A stretch of 64,000 nucleotides of DNA from Isoetes taiwanensis (taxonomy: Eukaryota; Streptophyta; Lycopodiopsida; Isoetales; Isoetaceae). A program made the position numbers and the translations under genes. A model generated the notes under the pieces. It was not told the DNA's origin. It was given only the letters and a program-made list of their open reading frames with translations, and made no database searches. The stretch's first letter is position 1. Each line of letters begins with the position of its first letter. Of the stretch, positions 14,455-26,550 are shown piece after piece. Location: the NCBI GenBank assembly GCA_021234155.1, contig JAJEKV010000093.1, forward strand, positions 1,657,712 through 1,721,711, read 5' to 3'.

Positions 14455-14800
14455 AGACTTACTCCCTTTCGAGTTTCACAGCGATGTATCTAATTCGCCA
14501 CTAAAATGATGAGCAACCTCATTCTAGGGGCATTGATTTTATCAAACGGAGACAAAGGAACTAAATAACCCGGGATGAAAAGAGACTAAGCAAAAAGAGA
14601 CTAAGCCGGCCCGGGATGGAAGAATTTAAGCCGGGATGAAAGATTGCTATCTTTTATGTCGGGCTTACTCCCACTTTTAATTTCACCTTGCTTTGTATCT
14701 ATTCGCCACCTAAAATGAGTGGCGCGACCTCATCCTGGGGGGAGCAAATTAGATCTGACAAGCGGGACTAAACGAAAGAGACTAAGCCGGGGTGAAGATT
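14455..14800. repeat. Tandem duplication, period about 208 bp
   Basis: The stretch from 14455 (CTTACTCCC ... ATTCGCCACTAAAATGA ... GAGACTAAGC) is repeated from about 14661 with scattered differences and ends near 14800. Between copies there are further GAGACTAAGCCGG words. Non-coding as far as I can see. Confidence 0.75.
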
Positions 14801-15640
14801 GGGAGGTCCACTAATCCCTGTGGCATACATCCCTTACGCGCCGGGCCTTGCTTGTGTAAACTAAGCTACTATAAGTGCTCACATGTAAGTACAGACTTCA
14901 GTTGCTTTTGATCCTCCCTACTCCACCTAGAAGCATGCCCATCTTGTGAAAAATTCATGGCTGACTAATTCTCAATACTAGCAATTGATTACAAATCCTG
15001 CCAAGCGGCATAAATTTGTGATGAGAATACAATTATACCCCTAAGCACTTGAGAATTTTTGTTATGAAGTACCTGAGAGGGTGAGCGGAGACATGGAAGA
15101 TAGTATTGGTATTTGCATTCGACAATCAAAGTTGAGTAGTGGTTTCCTCATCCCTTTGGAGGATCTTGCCACAGAATAGACGACCACTACCATAATCTTA
15201 CGTATATCAAGATGCGGAAGTAGTGGATCGAAGACAAATAAGGAAGCGGTCCTTGCAAGGCGAAACCTCTCTAACCTTAGTTCGGCCACTTTCCAATGCT
15301 GTTGTATACCTTCCCTAGTGACGTGATTTAACTCTCGATTTTTAATACTTTCGAGTTAAAGGTAATAGTTCCTTACATTTCGACCTCTGTATCTTGGCAT
15401 ATAGCCGAATCTGCGTCTGCCGACTTGGTTTTATCATAATCATTATTCCCATTTTTTAAATCTTACATTCATCTTCTGGTGCGGAACTCCAAGTTCTTTG
15501 AACCTTCATTGTAACACCCTGAAATTTGATCTGGGTTGCAACCTTGCCTTACTAAATCACTTGATCTTGTAGAGTTGATCCATTCTCGGTGTCTGTTGAA
15601 TTCAATACCGGAAAGTAATCAAGGTTGATACCATGACTAG
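14801..15640. other. No gene recognised
   Basis: No coding region or repeat that I can support. A TGTAACACCC word lies near 15510; see the rejected list. Confidence 0.4.
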
Positions 15641-15800
15641 CAGACTCCACTTTACACCACAAATTCCATCATGACAAACTTTTGCACCACAAATGGCGTC
15701 ATATTCACCACATGTGGTGTGTATGGCACAATGGTGCCACATGCCACCTGCCTCTTTCCTAATGCACAAGGCACCACATGTAATCGTACACAAGGCCCCC
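15641..15800. repeat. CACCACATG palindrome cluster
   Basis: Contains the perfect 14-bp palindrome CACCACATGTGGTG at 15706-15719 and several further GCACCACA / GGTGCCACATG words. The same palindrome, two bases longer, is found at 20219-20234. The cluster looks like a short dispersed repeat and has no coding capacity. Confidence 0.6.
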
Positions 15801-18489
15801 AAGCGAACTAGTATATTTAACTTGTTTCATCATCCAAAACACCCAATGTATATGTTTTTCATACATGAATTGTTGATAGGAGAAAACCACATGCCATAGT
15901 GGTTTGATAAAGCTGATAGTTGTTTTCCATATGGTTATCGATGGTAGTTATCAATGCTATAGTGGTTTGTAAGACTATTTGTAGTTTATGGTGGTCCACC
16001 AAAATAGCATTGGTTCCAAAAGTTGTCTCAAAAGTTGTGAATGTTTTCTATTTAGCCTAAGATTAGTGAATATTATTATCACATTAGTCGGGACACTTCA
16101 TCTTATAGCAAATCCCACCATGGATGTCAAATTTCAAACTGAGCCTCAACCGTCACACGCGGTTGTAGTCATTGGGACCAATTATTATCTTAATCAACTT
16201 CTTCATAAAGTAAATATTACGATATAAAGCTATAAAATTCTTGTAAAAATGTATGATTGGCTAGATGATTTGGTTAAATTTAGCCAAAGGGAGGTTGTGG
16301 ACCTATTGGAGGTTTGAATGAAGAAATTGTAGGAAAGAATAGAAACTCCCAGAACCAATGCTTGAAAAAATACATTTGTATGAAGAAGAGCAGCTGCGGT
16401 ATTTTAGCAGTTGGAGTATTGGTCATGTCGGTGGATTTACTTTTGATGGGCCAAGAACACGGATTATTGCTTTCAATGACTAAGACTTCCAAAGCCCACC
16501 TCTTATTACAGGAAAAATTAAGTATTAGAAAAACGTTAGACAATACATAGACAATAAAAAGTTACAAGGAAGTAGTACCAACTTAATTTGAAAGGTTTAG
16601 AAGAGAACAAAATATACTTAGCTGAATTTTGAATGTCTTTGAATTATAATTTCAATTTGTTGCCTGATAGCTAAAGAAAATTCGTGCAAAACAACTTGAT
16701 GTTTTCATGTCATATTCGTGTTTCTCATATATAGGTTTGACCTTGATTGATATGAACTCTACATGTTTTATTGTGATGGTTTAGTTTTTCTATGGGTTGG
16801 GTTGTTGATGCTGAACTCTACATCTTTATCATCATAGCTCATTTTTCTATAGGTTTGGGTGAATTTTGCGAAAGAATATAAGTAATTTGTGTCTTGGTTT
16901 TTATGACGAATGTAGCCTATAGATAGGTCTAGAATGAAAATGCTATGGCTTAGGCCAAAGAGATTCCCGGTCACAGTGTAAGATAAGATAGGATAAGATA
17001 AAAAAGTTTTAACGTCCACGAAAACCCGGTGGTAACTTTAAGGTGTGAAACTTGGTAAAGTTGCTATATTTTGCCATTTTTTGAAATATGGATTGATGAA
17101 CAAGTTCATAAGCTTAAAACTTCATCAAATCGCCAAAAATTTGATAATATTTCGAACTTAATTATATTAAATTAAGCAAATTAATAGACATTTCACGGTA
17201 AAACCTCGGGTATGGCAAGACATTCAGTCTGAATTTATATCTATAAAATACTAGGAAAGTAAGGCCATGCATGCTATAGCTGGAGAACCGGCTAGAGGAT
17301 GATAAAGGCATCCTTGGCGAAACACGAGGGTTATGGGACCGGGAGACAATAAAGAGCATAATTCAACAAAATAGAGGAGAGGAATTGCAAAGAATGGGGA
17401 TTTCAAATTTGCTATAAGAATAATTCTTCTCATGAACCTAATATTTTAGGGTTCTCTATTACGAATAGAGGCTCACCAGATTGGTATTTCTTCTGGTTGT
17501 GTCAAGATATTCATGCGGGCGATTTTCCTGAGTAAGAAGGCCAATGGTATGGAGGCCGAAACCAGTGAGAGGATTGTCTGCTTTCATATGTGAGCAATTT
17601 CGTTTCTTGCTGATTTTTTGATAGAGTTCTGATTTCGTCTGAGCTAAGTTGCAACCTAACCATTTGTTCTAATTGCATTGTACAGCTGGAAAACGATTCG
17701 GCATCTAGGGAGGTCGTGAGAGGGTTTCACATGTCTTAGTAAACATGGCCAGTGCATTATATCTCCCGTTAGGTAGAACTCCCATTTGCTGTTTGCATCT
17801 TGGTAGCTCAAGGCCGTATCAATTTTTTATTCTGGTGTGCTATAAGTATCTGTTGGCTTCTGGTGTGCTGTATTTGTGGCTAACAAATTTTTATATTTGT
17901 GGTTTGTTCCTTTGTTTTTCAGACTTCTTTATTTACCAAGGAAAATGTCTAGAATTTGTTTGGTCTTGCCTCTTTTTGTTGAGAAGCGTAAATTTGTGTA
18001 CAACACAAGGTATGTTCCTATAATGTGTTTCTTCATGTGTGTTTGTGTAACTTGTTGGGGATATAGGGGAATAAAAAAGAAACATGGACCAGCTAATAAA
18101 TATAGAAACTAATTGTGCTTCAGCTGCAATTAGCTTTTTATATTGTGGGTTTTCTAATTTTTTTGTTGCTGCCTAAGCTCTTAGTGCAAGAAAAGTATTC
18201 ATGAAGCTTTGTCTGCGACACACACCTCTTTTTGTCATGAAGCTTCTGATTTTATGCTCAAACTCAGGTATTAATAAAGCCTTTTCTCTTCATGTGTATC
18301 TCGTGGGTCCTAGAAACTGCATAGCCCTATTTTATTTATTTCATTAGTCTATGGTTTAATATCTTTATTTACATTTTAGAATTGGAGGAGATGTCTGACA
18401 GTTTGGTGAAAGTGGCTTTAGTCGTAAGGAGCATTGCAAAATTTAATTTTAGCATTGATGTCTATAATGAATGAGGTATTTTCTCACAG
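15801..18489. other. No gene supported; one hydrophobic open frame
   Basis: AT-rich. An ATG-initiated 92-codon frame at 17745-18023 is rich in Leu, Phe, Tyr and Cys; this composition is expected from translating T-rich non-coding DNA and I do not trust it as a gene. Open frames at 16280-16550 are antiparallel shadows with no domain. Confidence 0.4.
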
Positions 18490-19145
18490 ATATGCAAACA
18501 GAATATGTTATTTAATCGGAGCTTTCAAGTAGGTTTCGTGGGTGTAAAGACCATGCAGCTATTGGAGCTATTTAAAACTGAATCAGAAGACCAACATTAT
18601 TGTAACTATGAAACTTCCTCTGCTCAACCTAGTTATCGAACAACCCTGTGGAATGGCTCTGAATATTGGATGCAAATATGGGTACGCTAGCAATCTCTAT
18701 CACCATATCAATCCCACATCTCATCCCCAGTTGCCTTGGTCCATGTGGTAAAATAGAAGATCTGTGAGATGTTTTCAGGAGTACTCTTACCTGTTTATCT
18801 TATCTAGTCTTTTGTTTTTCTAATGGTTGTACAGTTGCATTCTAGTATTAAACACATCAGGCGTTGCTGACTTTTACAGTATGCATTAAATTACGATAGC
18901 TTTGTGACTTTAGTTGTACTCATTGCCATCCACGTCCACCGGTGATGTGGATATTCCAAGCCAGCTGCATGAAGCTACAAGTGCAGGAAGCTCTTGATAT
19001 TGTTCACCAGTGATTCACCAAGCAATGCCTACAGCCTTTTGCAAGATATGCCAGAATGGAAAAAAACTTGGACTTTGGCGTCAAGTGCAAATGCTCTTGA
19101 TGAACCAAATTGTCTAAGCAACCCAATATTAGGCGAGTCACAATG
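18490..19145 (+). other. Two exon-like open stretches, unknown product
   Basis: 18490-18680 is open after a TTTTCTCACAG acceptor-like site and ends in TATGG before GTACGC. It contains pieces such as VGFVGVKTMQLLELFK and NYETSSAQPSYR, whose composition looks coding. A second open stretch, about 18990-19145, contains SPSNAYSLLQDMPEWKK and ends before a GTAAGT donor. I recognise no family. The two could be exons of one plus-strand gene or remnants of one; no start exon, promoter or downstream exon could be established. Confidence 0.3.
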
Positions 19146-20130
19146 TAAGTTGGTCTCTGGCGCCATTGGCGACTTCAGTAAAGCATTCTGAATTTTCAAG
19201 GTAGTTATTTGGCGTGTTCATAATGCAAAAGCTTCTCTATTTGCTACGAGGAGAAAATTGTGAGAAGCATATTGTCAAAATCTTGTCATTTGAATGCTAG
19301 CAAATGATTTTGTAGCTTCTTAGTTATTCTGCCCTTGAGGTGTTGGAGTTGCTAAGGTTAAGCCACAAGCTATGTTATTTGGCTCGTATGACTGTTTAGA
19401 TATAATGTTTTAGATAATGAAATATCAGGGTTCAAATCCTAGGCATATTGAGCTATTGTAGGTCATTAAACATTTGTAATATTGCACAAATCAAATAACC
19501 TACATATGTAGATGAAAAATGAGACATAACTTCATCAATTTGCTCAATGGTTTTGTATATGGTTGTTGGTCTTTATATGAAAAACATCAATAAATTAATG
19601 GAGAAACCATCTACAAATTGAGGGGAAAACATCTATCAATTGATGGAGAAACTCATAACAATTGGCTAACTAGTTATGTTTTAAAAAACACTTGATGGTT
19701 CTTAACTTGAGCATGTAGTCTTATGTTTGAAACCAACATCAAGTGTTGTCTAAAACACCATTGTTTAAAGACCAAACCTTTATTACCTTATACATACACC
19801 ATTAGAAGTTTTAATAAAAAGTTGAGGCGTGCTATTAAATGAAACAAAATTGGTCCATGCAAAAAATGTAACTAACAAAATGTAACTAACATCACTGAAA
19901 CCGGTTTAAGTTGCACAAACTTTTAATTGCAAATCATTAGTGGTTTATAGCTGTGGACTAGAGACTATTATAAATATATTACTAAAACCAACCAAACAAA
20001 CTATCATAAGAACTATGATAGTGAACTATAGTAATAAACTAGAACAAGAAATTGTAAGCAAGAACCATGCAATATAACTACTCATGCTTATTCAACATAT
20101 TAACCCACAAACTTACATTCCTATATTGTA
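19146..20130. other. No gene recognised
   Basis: Strongly AT-rich. Short direct repeats occur (for example TTGATGGAGAAAC-like words around 19595-19660). Nothing coding is seen. Confidence 0.45.
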
Positions 20131-20600
20131 GTGGTTTCATCTAAAAAGTATTGTAAAAAAGCTAATACGAATTTTTTTGGGGCACTTGTGTTACTTGCCC
20201 GCCTGCAAATGGTAAGGAGCACCACATGTGGTGCAAAATGTCAGATCCATGGTGGTGCCATTGGGCCTGCAGTAGCACCACAATGCCTGAAGGCACCACC
20301 ATCCGGGGCATCCACCACACCTCATATGTGGCGAGATAGCGTGGTGCAATATTTAAGCCTTGTGATTGGCACCACATATGTGAGACAATCCACCATTCAC
20401 GTATCACCATATCTAACATCACGTATGACACTAAGTATGAAACATATGAAATAATTCCACTATTCAGATAAGGTACCACGTTTGGTATATGTGACACTAC
20501 ATATGCTACAAACTACATTTTTTTAACATATAATTGGCACCATATGGTATCTGTAACACATTTTAGATTTCATTTTCATGTTGGTATCCACCACAACTCG
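20131..20600. repeat. CACCACATG-rich dispersed repeat with 16-bp palindrome
   Basis: Holds the perfect 16-bp palindrome GCACCACATGTGGTGC at 20219-20234 and many GCACCAC, CACCACATATG and ACACTACATATG words to about 20595. Open frames on both strands across this repeat are by-products of its composition. Related to the clusters at 4.95, 11.2-11.9 and 15.64-15.8 kb. Confidence 0.6.
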
Positions 20601-21660
20601 AAACTAGCACAAATTTCACTTGTGGTTTAAGTTGCATTGCCATTACGGAAACCTGTTCTTCATCAAAGGATAAGCATAGGAGTACATGTTCATTTCATTA
20701 GAGATATGGTTTACGAAGAACATTATAATAGTAGAGTATATTGGGACAAATAGACAAGTGGCCGGATATGTTAACCAAGGTTTGTAATCAAATTTTCAAA
20801 GTTTAAAAGGCGTGTAGAGTCAAGAGTTGAAGTCGGGATCGAAGAGTTATGTTTAAAGAAAGTTATGAGATAGAAATTTATGTTTTGAAAGTTAACGGAG
20901 GGAAAGCAACCGAGCCCTTATTGTGGCAGTTATATCTTTTATTATGATTATGTGATTATATCTTTATTATGTTTAAAGCGAGATAGAGAAGGTTATGTTT
21001 TAAATAGCCGAGTTCTTATTGTGACGATTTACATACCATCAAAACAATATATATCGGATATTTGAAAGAAAGGGGAAATGTTGGATGAAGATGATTCTTT
21101 CAAGATATCACGAGAAACGGAAAAACTAACATATAATGAAGGTTAGTGAATCTGACATAGCTCTAGGGTGTACATGGAAAATACAGGTTGAGCATGTATA
21201 ACCTATGGCCTATGGTTTATATAACATAGGTCGTTTTAAACTAGGGGAATTATGAACCATTGAAGTTAAGGATTATTATTATATGGTTCATATCGGTGGA
21301 GGGAACATCGATTCAAATATAGCAACACAGGGTAAGAGTCAAGCACCGAGTTCCTATAGCTATGGGGATTGCCGTAGGATGCGCACCATGCAGTGAGGTG
21401 CAGCCCTATAAATAAATAATAAAGTTGAAGATTTGTGGTGGAACCGATTGTGTATGCTATTGAACGCTTCGTGTTCTCGGGGAATAAGATATAATAGTGA
21501 AAACAAAGGCCCAATGAACAATGATCTAGTCAATGGTTGAACTTCCATGGTATGAATGATATGAGTTTATTATTTTATTCAATTTAATTTTTCATTCTTG
21601 AATTTGAAGTCTGTTAGTCATAAATTGGTTGTTGATCTTGGAATCTACTTCCTCCTCATT
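20601..21660. other. No gene recognised
   Basis: AT-rich, with short open frames near 21266-21548 that have no recognisable domain. Confidence 0.45.
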
Positions 21661-21785
21661 TTTCTTAGTGAAACCTCCCCAACTTTCAATGAAACACAGG
21701 AGGTTTCCAAGCCTGTCTTCTACTAGGCGGGTTTCGATTATATGGTTTAACTTTGGGAGGTTTCCATATAAAGTTTTATAATAAT
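21661..21785. repeat. Diverged copy of the GGAAACCTCCCC fold-back repeat
   Basis: Reads GAAACCTCCCCAACTTTC near 21668, then GGAGGTTTCCA near 21708 and GGGAGGTTTCCATA near 21758, giving inverted copies of the word that builds the 27.5-28.4 kb array. It lies just upstream of the first copy of the duplicated gene at 21.9 kb, which hints that both belong to one transposon family. Confidence 0.6.
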
Positions 21786-21894
21786 AGATTTAAGATTTTT
21801 TTTATCTTCGATAGCAGCTTATCATATTAACATATATTTAATGTTGATGGCCAAATTTAATCCCTTCTTTTTCCTAGGCTTTTTACTATTTTTA

Positions 21895-23228
21895 TTCCCA
21901 TGTTTTATGTATATGACCTATGATTTTGTATTTAATTATGCTACTTCATTTAGTATTCGCTAACATTTTACAATATTAATGCTTCTTCTTCTTCTTATGT
22001 CTTACCTTAAATATGGATAGGGCGGACGTGCCTCGGGAGGCCAAGGACGTCATGCCACCACCACCACACGCACCACAGATTAGGACCTTTGCGCCTAATG
22101 GGTAACTCTCGTGTACCTAGGATCTTAGTGTTCATCATGCATATATTTTAGCATATAATGTTAGGTACATAGACTTAGGTCTTAGGTTTATTAATTTAGG
22201 GATGTGCTCTACGGATGTTGGAATCAGATGGTTGTTGACAACCATCCTTGGGTTGACAATGAGATCAGAGGATAGGTGGTTTTGTGTTTATGAGGGTTGT
22301 TCACGCACCGCAGCCATGGAGAGGGTTATATGGGTTTGTTGTTGAATAGGGCCGCGAGACACGGGAATGACCATCCGAGGAGGTTCCTTGGATTGCTCGT
22401 CGATTAGGATGCCGCAGGGACATGACCACTTGATCTTGAGAATGAGGCCGCACATGAGAGGGAGAGGGGCCTTGAGCTACATGATTCTTGGTGCCTTGGG
22501 CGGAGTATCTTGTTGGCCGGCGGATAGTCATTATGGGCAGAAATTTGAGAGGCGGTCGTTGGTAGGAGTGGGAGAAGATCACGGTGTACTCTCCTTCAGG
22601 AGTTAGCTGGAGATACTGAGGGCCCACAATGGATATGACCGTATTCAATCCTTTGATACGGTCTGAGGAGCCCAGAAGACCTGAGGCTCATTTCGTAGGA
22701 TCGAGTAGACTCTTGGCCCATGATGGGTATATCGATGCAAAGGAGGAGAGGCTCCACCACAGGAGACATGCGGTGCAGTTGAGGATGTGAGGAAGAGATG
22801 GAGTAGTGGTTGAGCAGCGATGCGGCGAGTGAGCTTAGTGCGATTGATTTGGGAGCCCGCGGTGGATCTTGCCTTGCATGTCGGGATAGGGCTTGAAACA
22901 CGTCTCTTTGCTTCTTACCTCCATCCCACCTCCATCCGTTGATGTGAGCCTCACATCGGATCTTGCCGGTGATCGGGCCTTCGTACTCCGTCCATATTCC
23001 CATTCTACCATTCACCCGCCATTACCTCCCTCCCTAACTTTCCTCCTCGACCACCTTCAGTACCCGTCCCTCCACCTTCCGCATGGCCCTCATGCGCTAG
23101 TCCACCTTCCATTCACCCTTGGTCGTGCCTCCCTTTCTCGCTTTCCTTCTAGACCACCATCGGAGTCCCATGTCGCCATTATGCCCCTCCTCTTTTCATT
23201 ATGCAATTCTATTTCTATTGCACCATAG
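21895..23228 (+). pseudogene. First copy of tandemly duplicated transposon-type gene (degenerate)
   Basis: This stretch matches 24667-25800 along its length (offset about 2.77 kb at the start, about 2.6 kb later). It begins with a T/TCT-rich leader, then an exon at about 22016-22098 starting ATGGATAGG and coding MDRADVPREAKDVMPPPP; the exon ends just before a GTAACT donor-like site. The later Pro/Ser/His-rich part (about 22890-23228) has lost the continuous frame present in copy 2, so I call it a pseudogene. Function is unknown; see the copy at 24667-26550 for the better-preserved protein. Copy 1 stops resembling copy 2 near 23.2 kb, where a purine-rich repeat array starts. Confidence 0.6.
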
Positions 23229-23244
23229 AAGGGCGTAATTTTGT

Positions 23245-23570
23245 GAAAACGGTGGGATTTTGAGACCCGGTTCGATTCGATTTCAATTTTGAAGACCGAT
23301 GATGATTTTGAAGATCAATTTCGATTACGATTTTGAAGACGGATTTCGTTGAAGAGCTTGGTTTGAAGAAAGGCTTCCTATTTGAAGACCGACCTCTTAT
23401 TTACGATTTCCATGTCTTGATTCACGGTAGATTTGAAGACCCGGTGCGATTTTGAAGACCGATCTATTGTTTTGTTAAAAAGGCTTCGGATTTTGAGAGC
23501 GGAAAAACGCCTATTTTGAAGACCGACCCTCATTTCTGGTTGCATGCGGATTCCGAGGCCGGATTCATAG
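23245..23570. repeat. Degenerate short-word array (GATTTTGAAGACCG)
   Basis: About ten to twelve variants of a 14-20 bp word GATTTTGAAGACCGAT occur in the same orientation, for example near 23284, 23300, 23325, 23440 and 23515. Spacing is irregular, so it is a cluster rather than a clean tandem array. No open frame crosses it. The repeated TTGAAGAC includes a GAAGAC word, but I assign no function. Confidence 0.7.
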
Positions 23571-24666
23571 ATATTTTTTGCTTGATTTAGTACGGTAGGT
23601 TATAGACCTAACCTCCCCTTGAACAATCGGAATGAAGTAAGGCTCGGATGTTTCATAGCCTTGCCAAACAGTCTCACCTTGACATCCATTTATTTTATAT
23701 AGAGCTTAGGAATTATCGCTTTTCGACTAGATAAGAAGATATATATTATCCTTTGCTTGGTAGATTCACAGTTGTTGAGATGCATCGCAGTTCGGTATTT
23801 TTGTATTGATTCTTGGTAGGTCACAGTTGTTGAGATCGAAACATTTGAAAGATTTAGAGATACCGACTTCCATTTACAAGATTGTGATCATTGTTTGTGT
23901 GGAGATGGGAAAAGTTTTTGAAGAACAGTTTGCATTTACAAGCCCGGGGTTTTCCTAAGGGAGAATTTGAGCGGAATTTTTACAAATTGATCCGAATTTG
24001 AAGCGGATGTGGTGCAACTTTCCTTCAATATTTCCGGGTTACTAATTTTGTTGCAAGATTGAGTTCTTAACAGGTAAAATATTGTTATCTTCTACTATTT
24101 CTTTCTTAAAAAAATGAAATAGCAGATTTATTTGAAGATTTATTTATAACTGATCATCCGGTCATCAAACTCTCGAGACTCTCAAGAGCTCATTTTGCTT
24201 AAGCAACTTTCCCACTTGAGTGGCTGGTGCCTATGTTCTATAAACAGGGTTTTGTTTTTTTGAGAAACCTTCCAAATTTTGTTATAGAGGAATTATCTAT
24301 TCTTGTTCTTTTCAAAGTTGTAATAAAAAAGAATTATCCATTCTAGTAATTTTTGTGAATAGTTATATTTTGCTACAGCATTTTTCTCAATCCCTAATGA
24401 ACATTGTTTATTCTCAAATGAATAGTGCTTTCCACAAGTTCCAACAACTGTAAATGAATATTTTGTTTTCTCTGATTTTGTTCCAATGGGTAATGTCCTT
24501 CTTTCTCTCTTTTTGTATTTTTGTCGAAACAAAGATCTAAAGCACTAGTTTATCCTGAACTCGTGATTGCAAATTGCTCTTGAGGACTTCCTACTCTCAT
24601 TATATGTTTTATTGAGTTCAATCTATCTTTATCATGATAGTTCTAAAATCATAGCCATTCTCTTAA
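23571..24666. other. No gene recognised
   Basis: AT-rich sequence between the two copies of the duplicated gene. I see no recognisable coding sequence. Confidence 0.45.
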
Positions 24667-26550
24667 TCTGTTTTATGCATATGACCTATGATTTTGTGTT
24701 TAAGTATGCTGCTTCATTTAGTATTCGTTAACATTTTTCAATATTAATGCTTCTTCTTCTTATGTCTTACCTTAGGTATGGATAGGGAGGACCAGCCTCG
24801 AGAGGCCGAGGGCGTCATGCCACCACCACCACACGCACCGCAGATTAGGACGTTTGCACCTGATGGGTAAGTGTTGTGTACCTAGGATCTTACAGTTCGT
24901 CATGCATATATTTTTTAGAATATAATGTTAGGTACATAGACTTAGGTCTCAGGTTTATTAATTTAGGGATGTGCTCCACGGATGTTGAAGGATCAGATGG
25001 TTGTTGACAACCATCCCTGGGTTGCCAACAAGATCAGAGGATAGGTGGTTTTGTGTGCACGAGGGTTGTTCACACACCCTCAGACGTGGAGAGTGTTATA
25101 TGTGTTTGTTGTTGAATGGTGCGTAGAAGCACCAGAAGAAGTGGGAGAGGAACACAAGGGTGTACTCTCCTCAGGAGTTAGCCACAGGGGCTCATGAGGG
25201 GCTCACAGTGGATAGTAGACCATATTCAGGCTCTAGTGCAGATACGAGACGAAGATGCAGAGGCTCGTTTTCGTGAGACCCAGAGTAGATTCTTGGCCCG
25301 GGATGGCCATCTTGATGCAGAGGAGGGAGAGGCTCCACATGAGAGACATGCGTGGCAGGTTGAGGATGTACATGGGAGAGATGGAGTAGTAGTTGGAGAA
25401 GCAGTCAGTGCCGCAGATGAGCCTGGTGGGATTGATTTGGGAGCCACAGTGGATCTTGCATCACACGTAGGGATAGGGCTTGAGACACGTCCCTTTGCTT
25501 TCTGCACCACTGTCCCACCCATTGATGTAGACCTCCACATTGGGACGCTGCCCATTAAGGTCGAGGGCCCTTCATTACCCACTTTCCGTATTCCCATTAT
25601 ATTGTTTACCCTTCGTACCACCTCCCTCCCTAACTTTCCTCCTAGACCACCTTCCCATGCCATGTCTTCACATGTCCCTCCACCTTCCACGGCCCCCCAT
25701 AGCTAGTCCACCTCACCGTCCTCCGATCTTACCATTCACCCTTAGTCGCGCCTCCCTTCCTCGATTCCCTTATAGACCACCATCTCTTCCTATATCATCG
25801 TATGTCCCTCCACCTTCCATGGCCCCTCGAGCCAGTTCGTGTGCCCATCCATTATCTAGTCTTGTGTGTGATATTCCAGTCCCTCCAGCGTCCGCATCTT
25901 TCACGCCCCCTATCTATTCGCATGGTCTCTCTTCTACACCGTTATCTCCTTGCACTATGGTACCTTTTACCTCGTTGGCATACCCAGATGTCGCGCCCTC
26001 CCTTGGTGCACTATCTAGCCCTGTACGGCGTACCAGATTGACATTTGGCGAGATGGCCTCTATGTTGAGAGATACCACAGCAGACATGCTTGCTAGCTTG
26101 GCTTTGTCACCAGGTGTTACTGTTTCTAGTGATACCCTCGATCCGCCAAATGTGGTGGCATCTATATCATCTTCTAGTCACCCGATTGCTGCGTCCCTTC
26201 AGATCGAGCCAACGGGTTCTTTGTCTAGACATGATGATAGAGGTAGAGGCAGGGGCAGGGGCAGGGCCAGAGGAAGAGGCAGGGGGAGGGGCCGAGGTGG
26301 GGGCAGGAGTAGGGGTAGGGTGCAGGCAGAGATGCATGCAGATCCAGGCGACATGCAGCATCATATGTGCATGCATGGACTTGTCACGCCATACCCCCTC
26401 TCGGCAGAGGATTGGGCAGAGCTCACAGAGGAGGAGTGGGTGTTTGACAGGGCCCGAGGGCATGGCTTCATCTTTTCTTACCAGCGTGGTGCTTTCTTCG
26501 CTAGCGAGATTTTTGTTCCCTTGCGTGGATGGGCAAGTGAGAGAGGGTGA
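24667..26550 (+). CDS. Second copy of duplicated transposon-type gene: Cys/His, Pro-rich and RG-rich protein
   Basis: Exon 1 (about 24778-24868) starts ATGGATAGGGAGG, codes MDREDQPREAEGVMPPPP and ends at a GTAAGT donor. A later stretch near 25030-25080 reads EDRWFCVHEGCSHT, a short Cys/His cluster suggestive of a zinc-binding motif. 25236-25480 is open and acidic (IRDEDAEARFRETQSRF). The long frame 25540-26550 codes a Pro/Ser/His-rich segment, then an uninterrupted RG-rich tract (26239-26325, RGRGRGRGRARGRG type), then a segment ending IFVPLRGWASERG. That last segment is matched on the opposite strand at about 30282-30325, where it leads into an Ulp1-like gene. So this is probably the 5' part of a transposon-borne gene of the Ulp1 type. 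RG tracts commonly bind nucleic acid (known); the rest is inference. Internal exon joins are not resolved. Confidence 0.5.

Noticed and set aside
15508-15545. TGTAACACCCTGAAATTTG, similar to the start of some gypsy LTRs
   Set aside because: No matching LTR end, primer-binding site or coding part follows; a ten-base resemblance is not enough.
19425-19450. GGTTCAAATCCTAGGC, similar to a tRNA T-arm/B box
   Set aside because: No matching A box or cloverleaf could be folded around it, so neither a tRNA gene nor a SINE can be claimed.
20131-20497. Antiparallel frames of 107 and 111 codons
   Set aside because: Both are by-products of the CACCACATG-rich repeat.
22301-23015. Minus-strand frames of 115 and 139 codons
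   Set aside because: They lie antisense to the first copy of the duplicated gene, whose plus-strand leader and first exon match copy 2.
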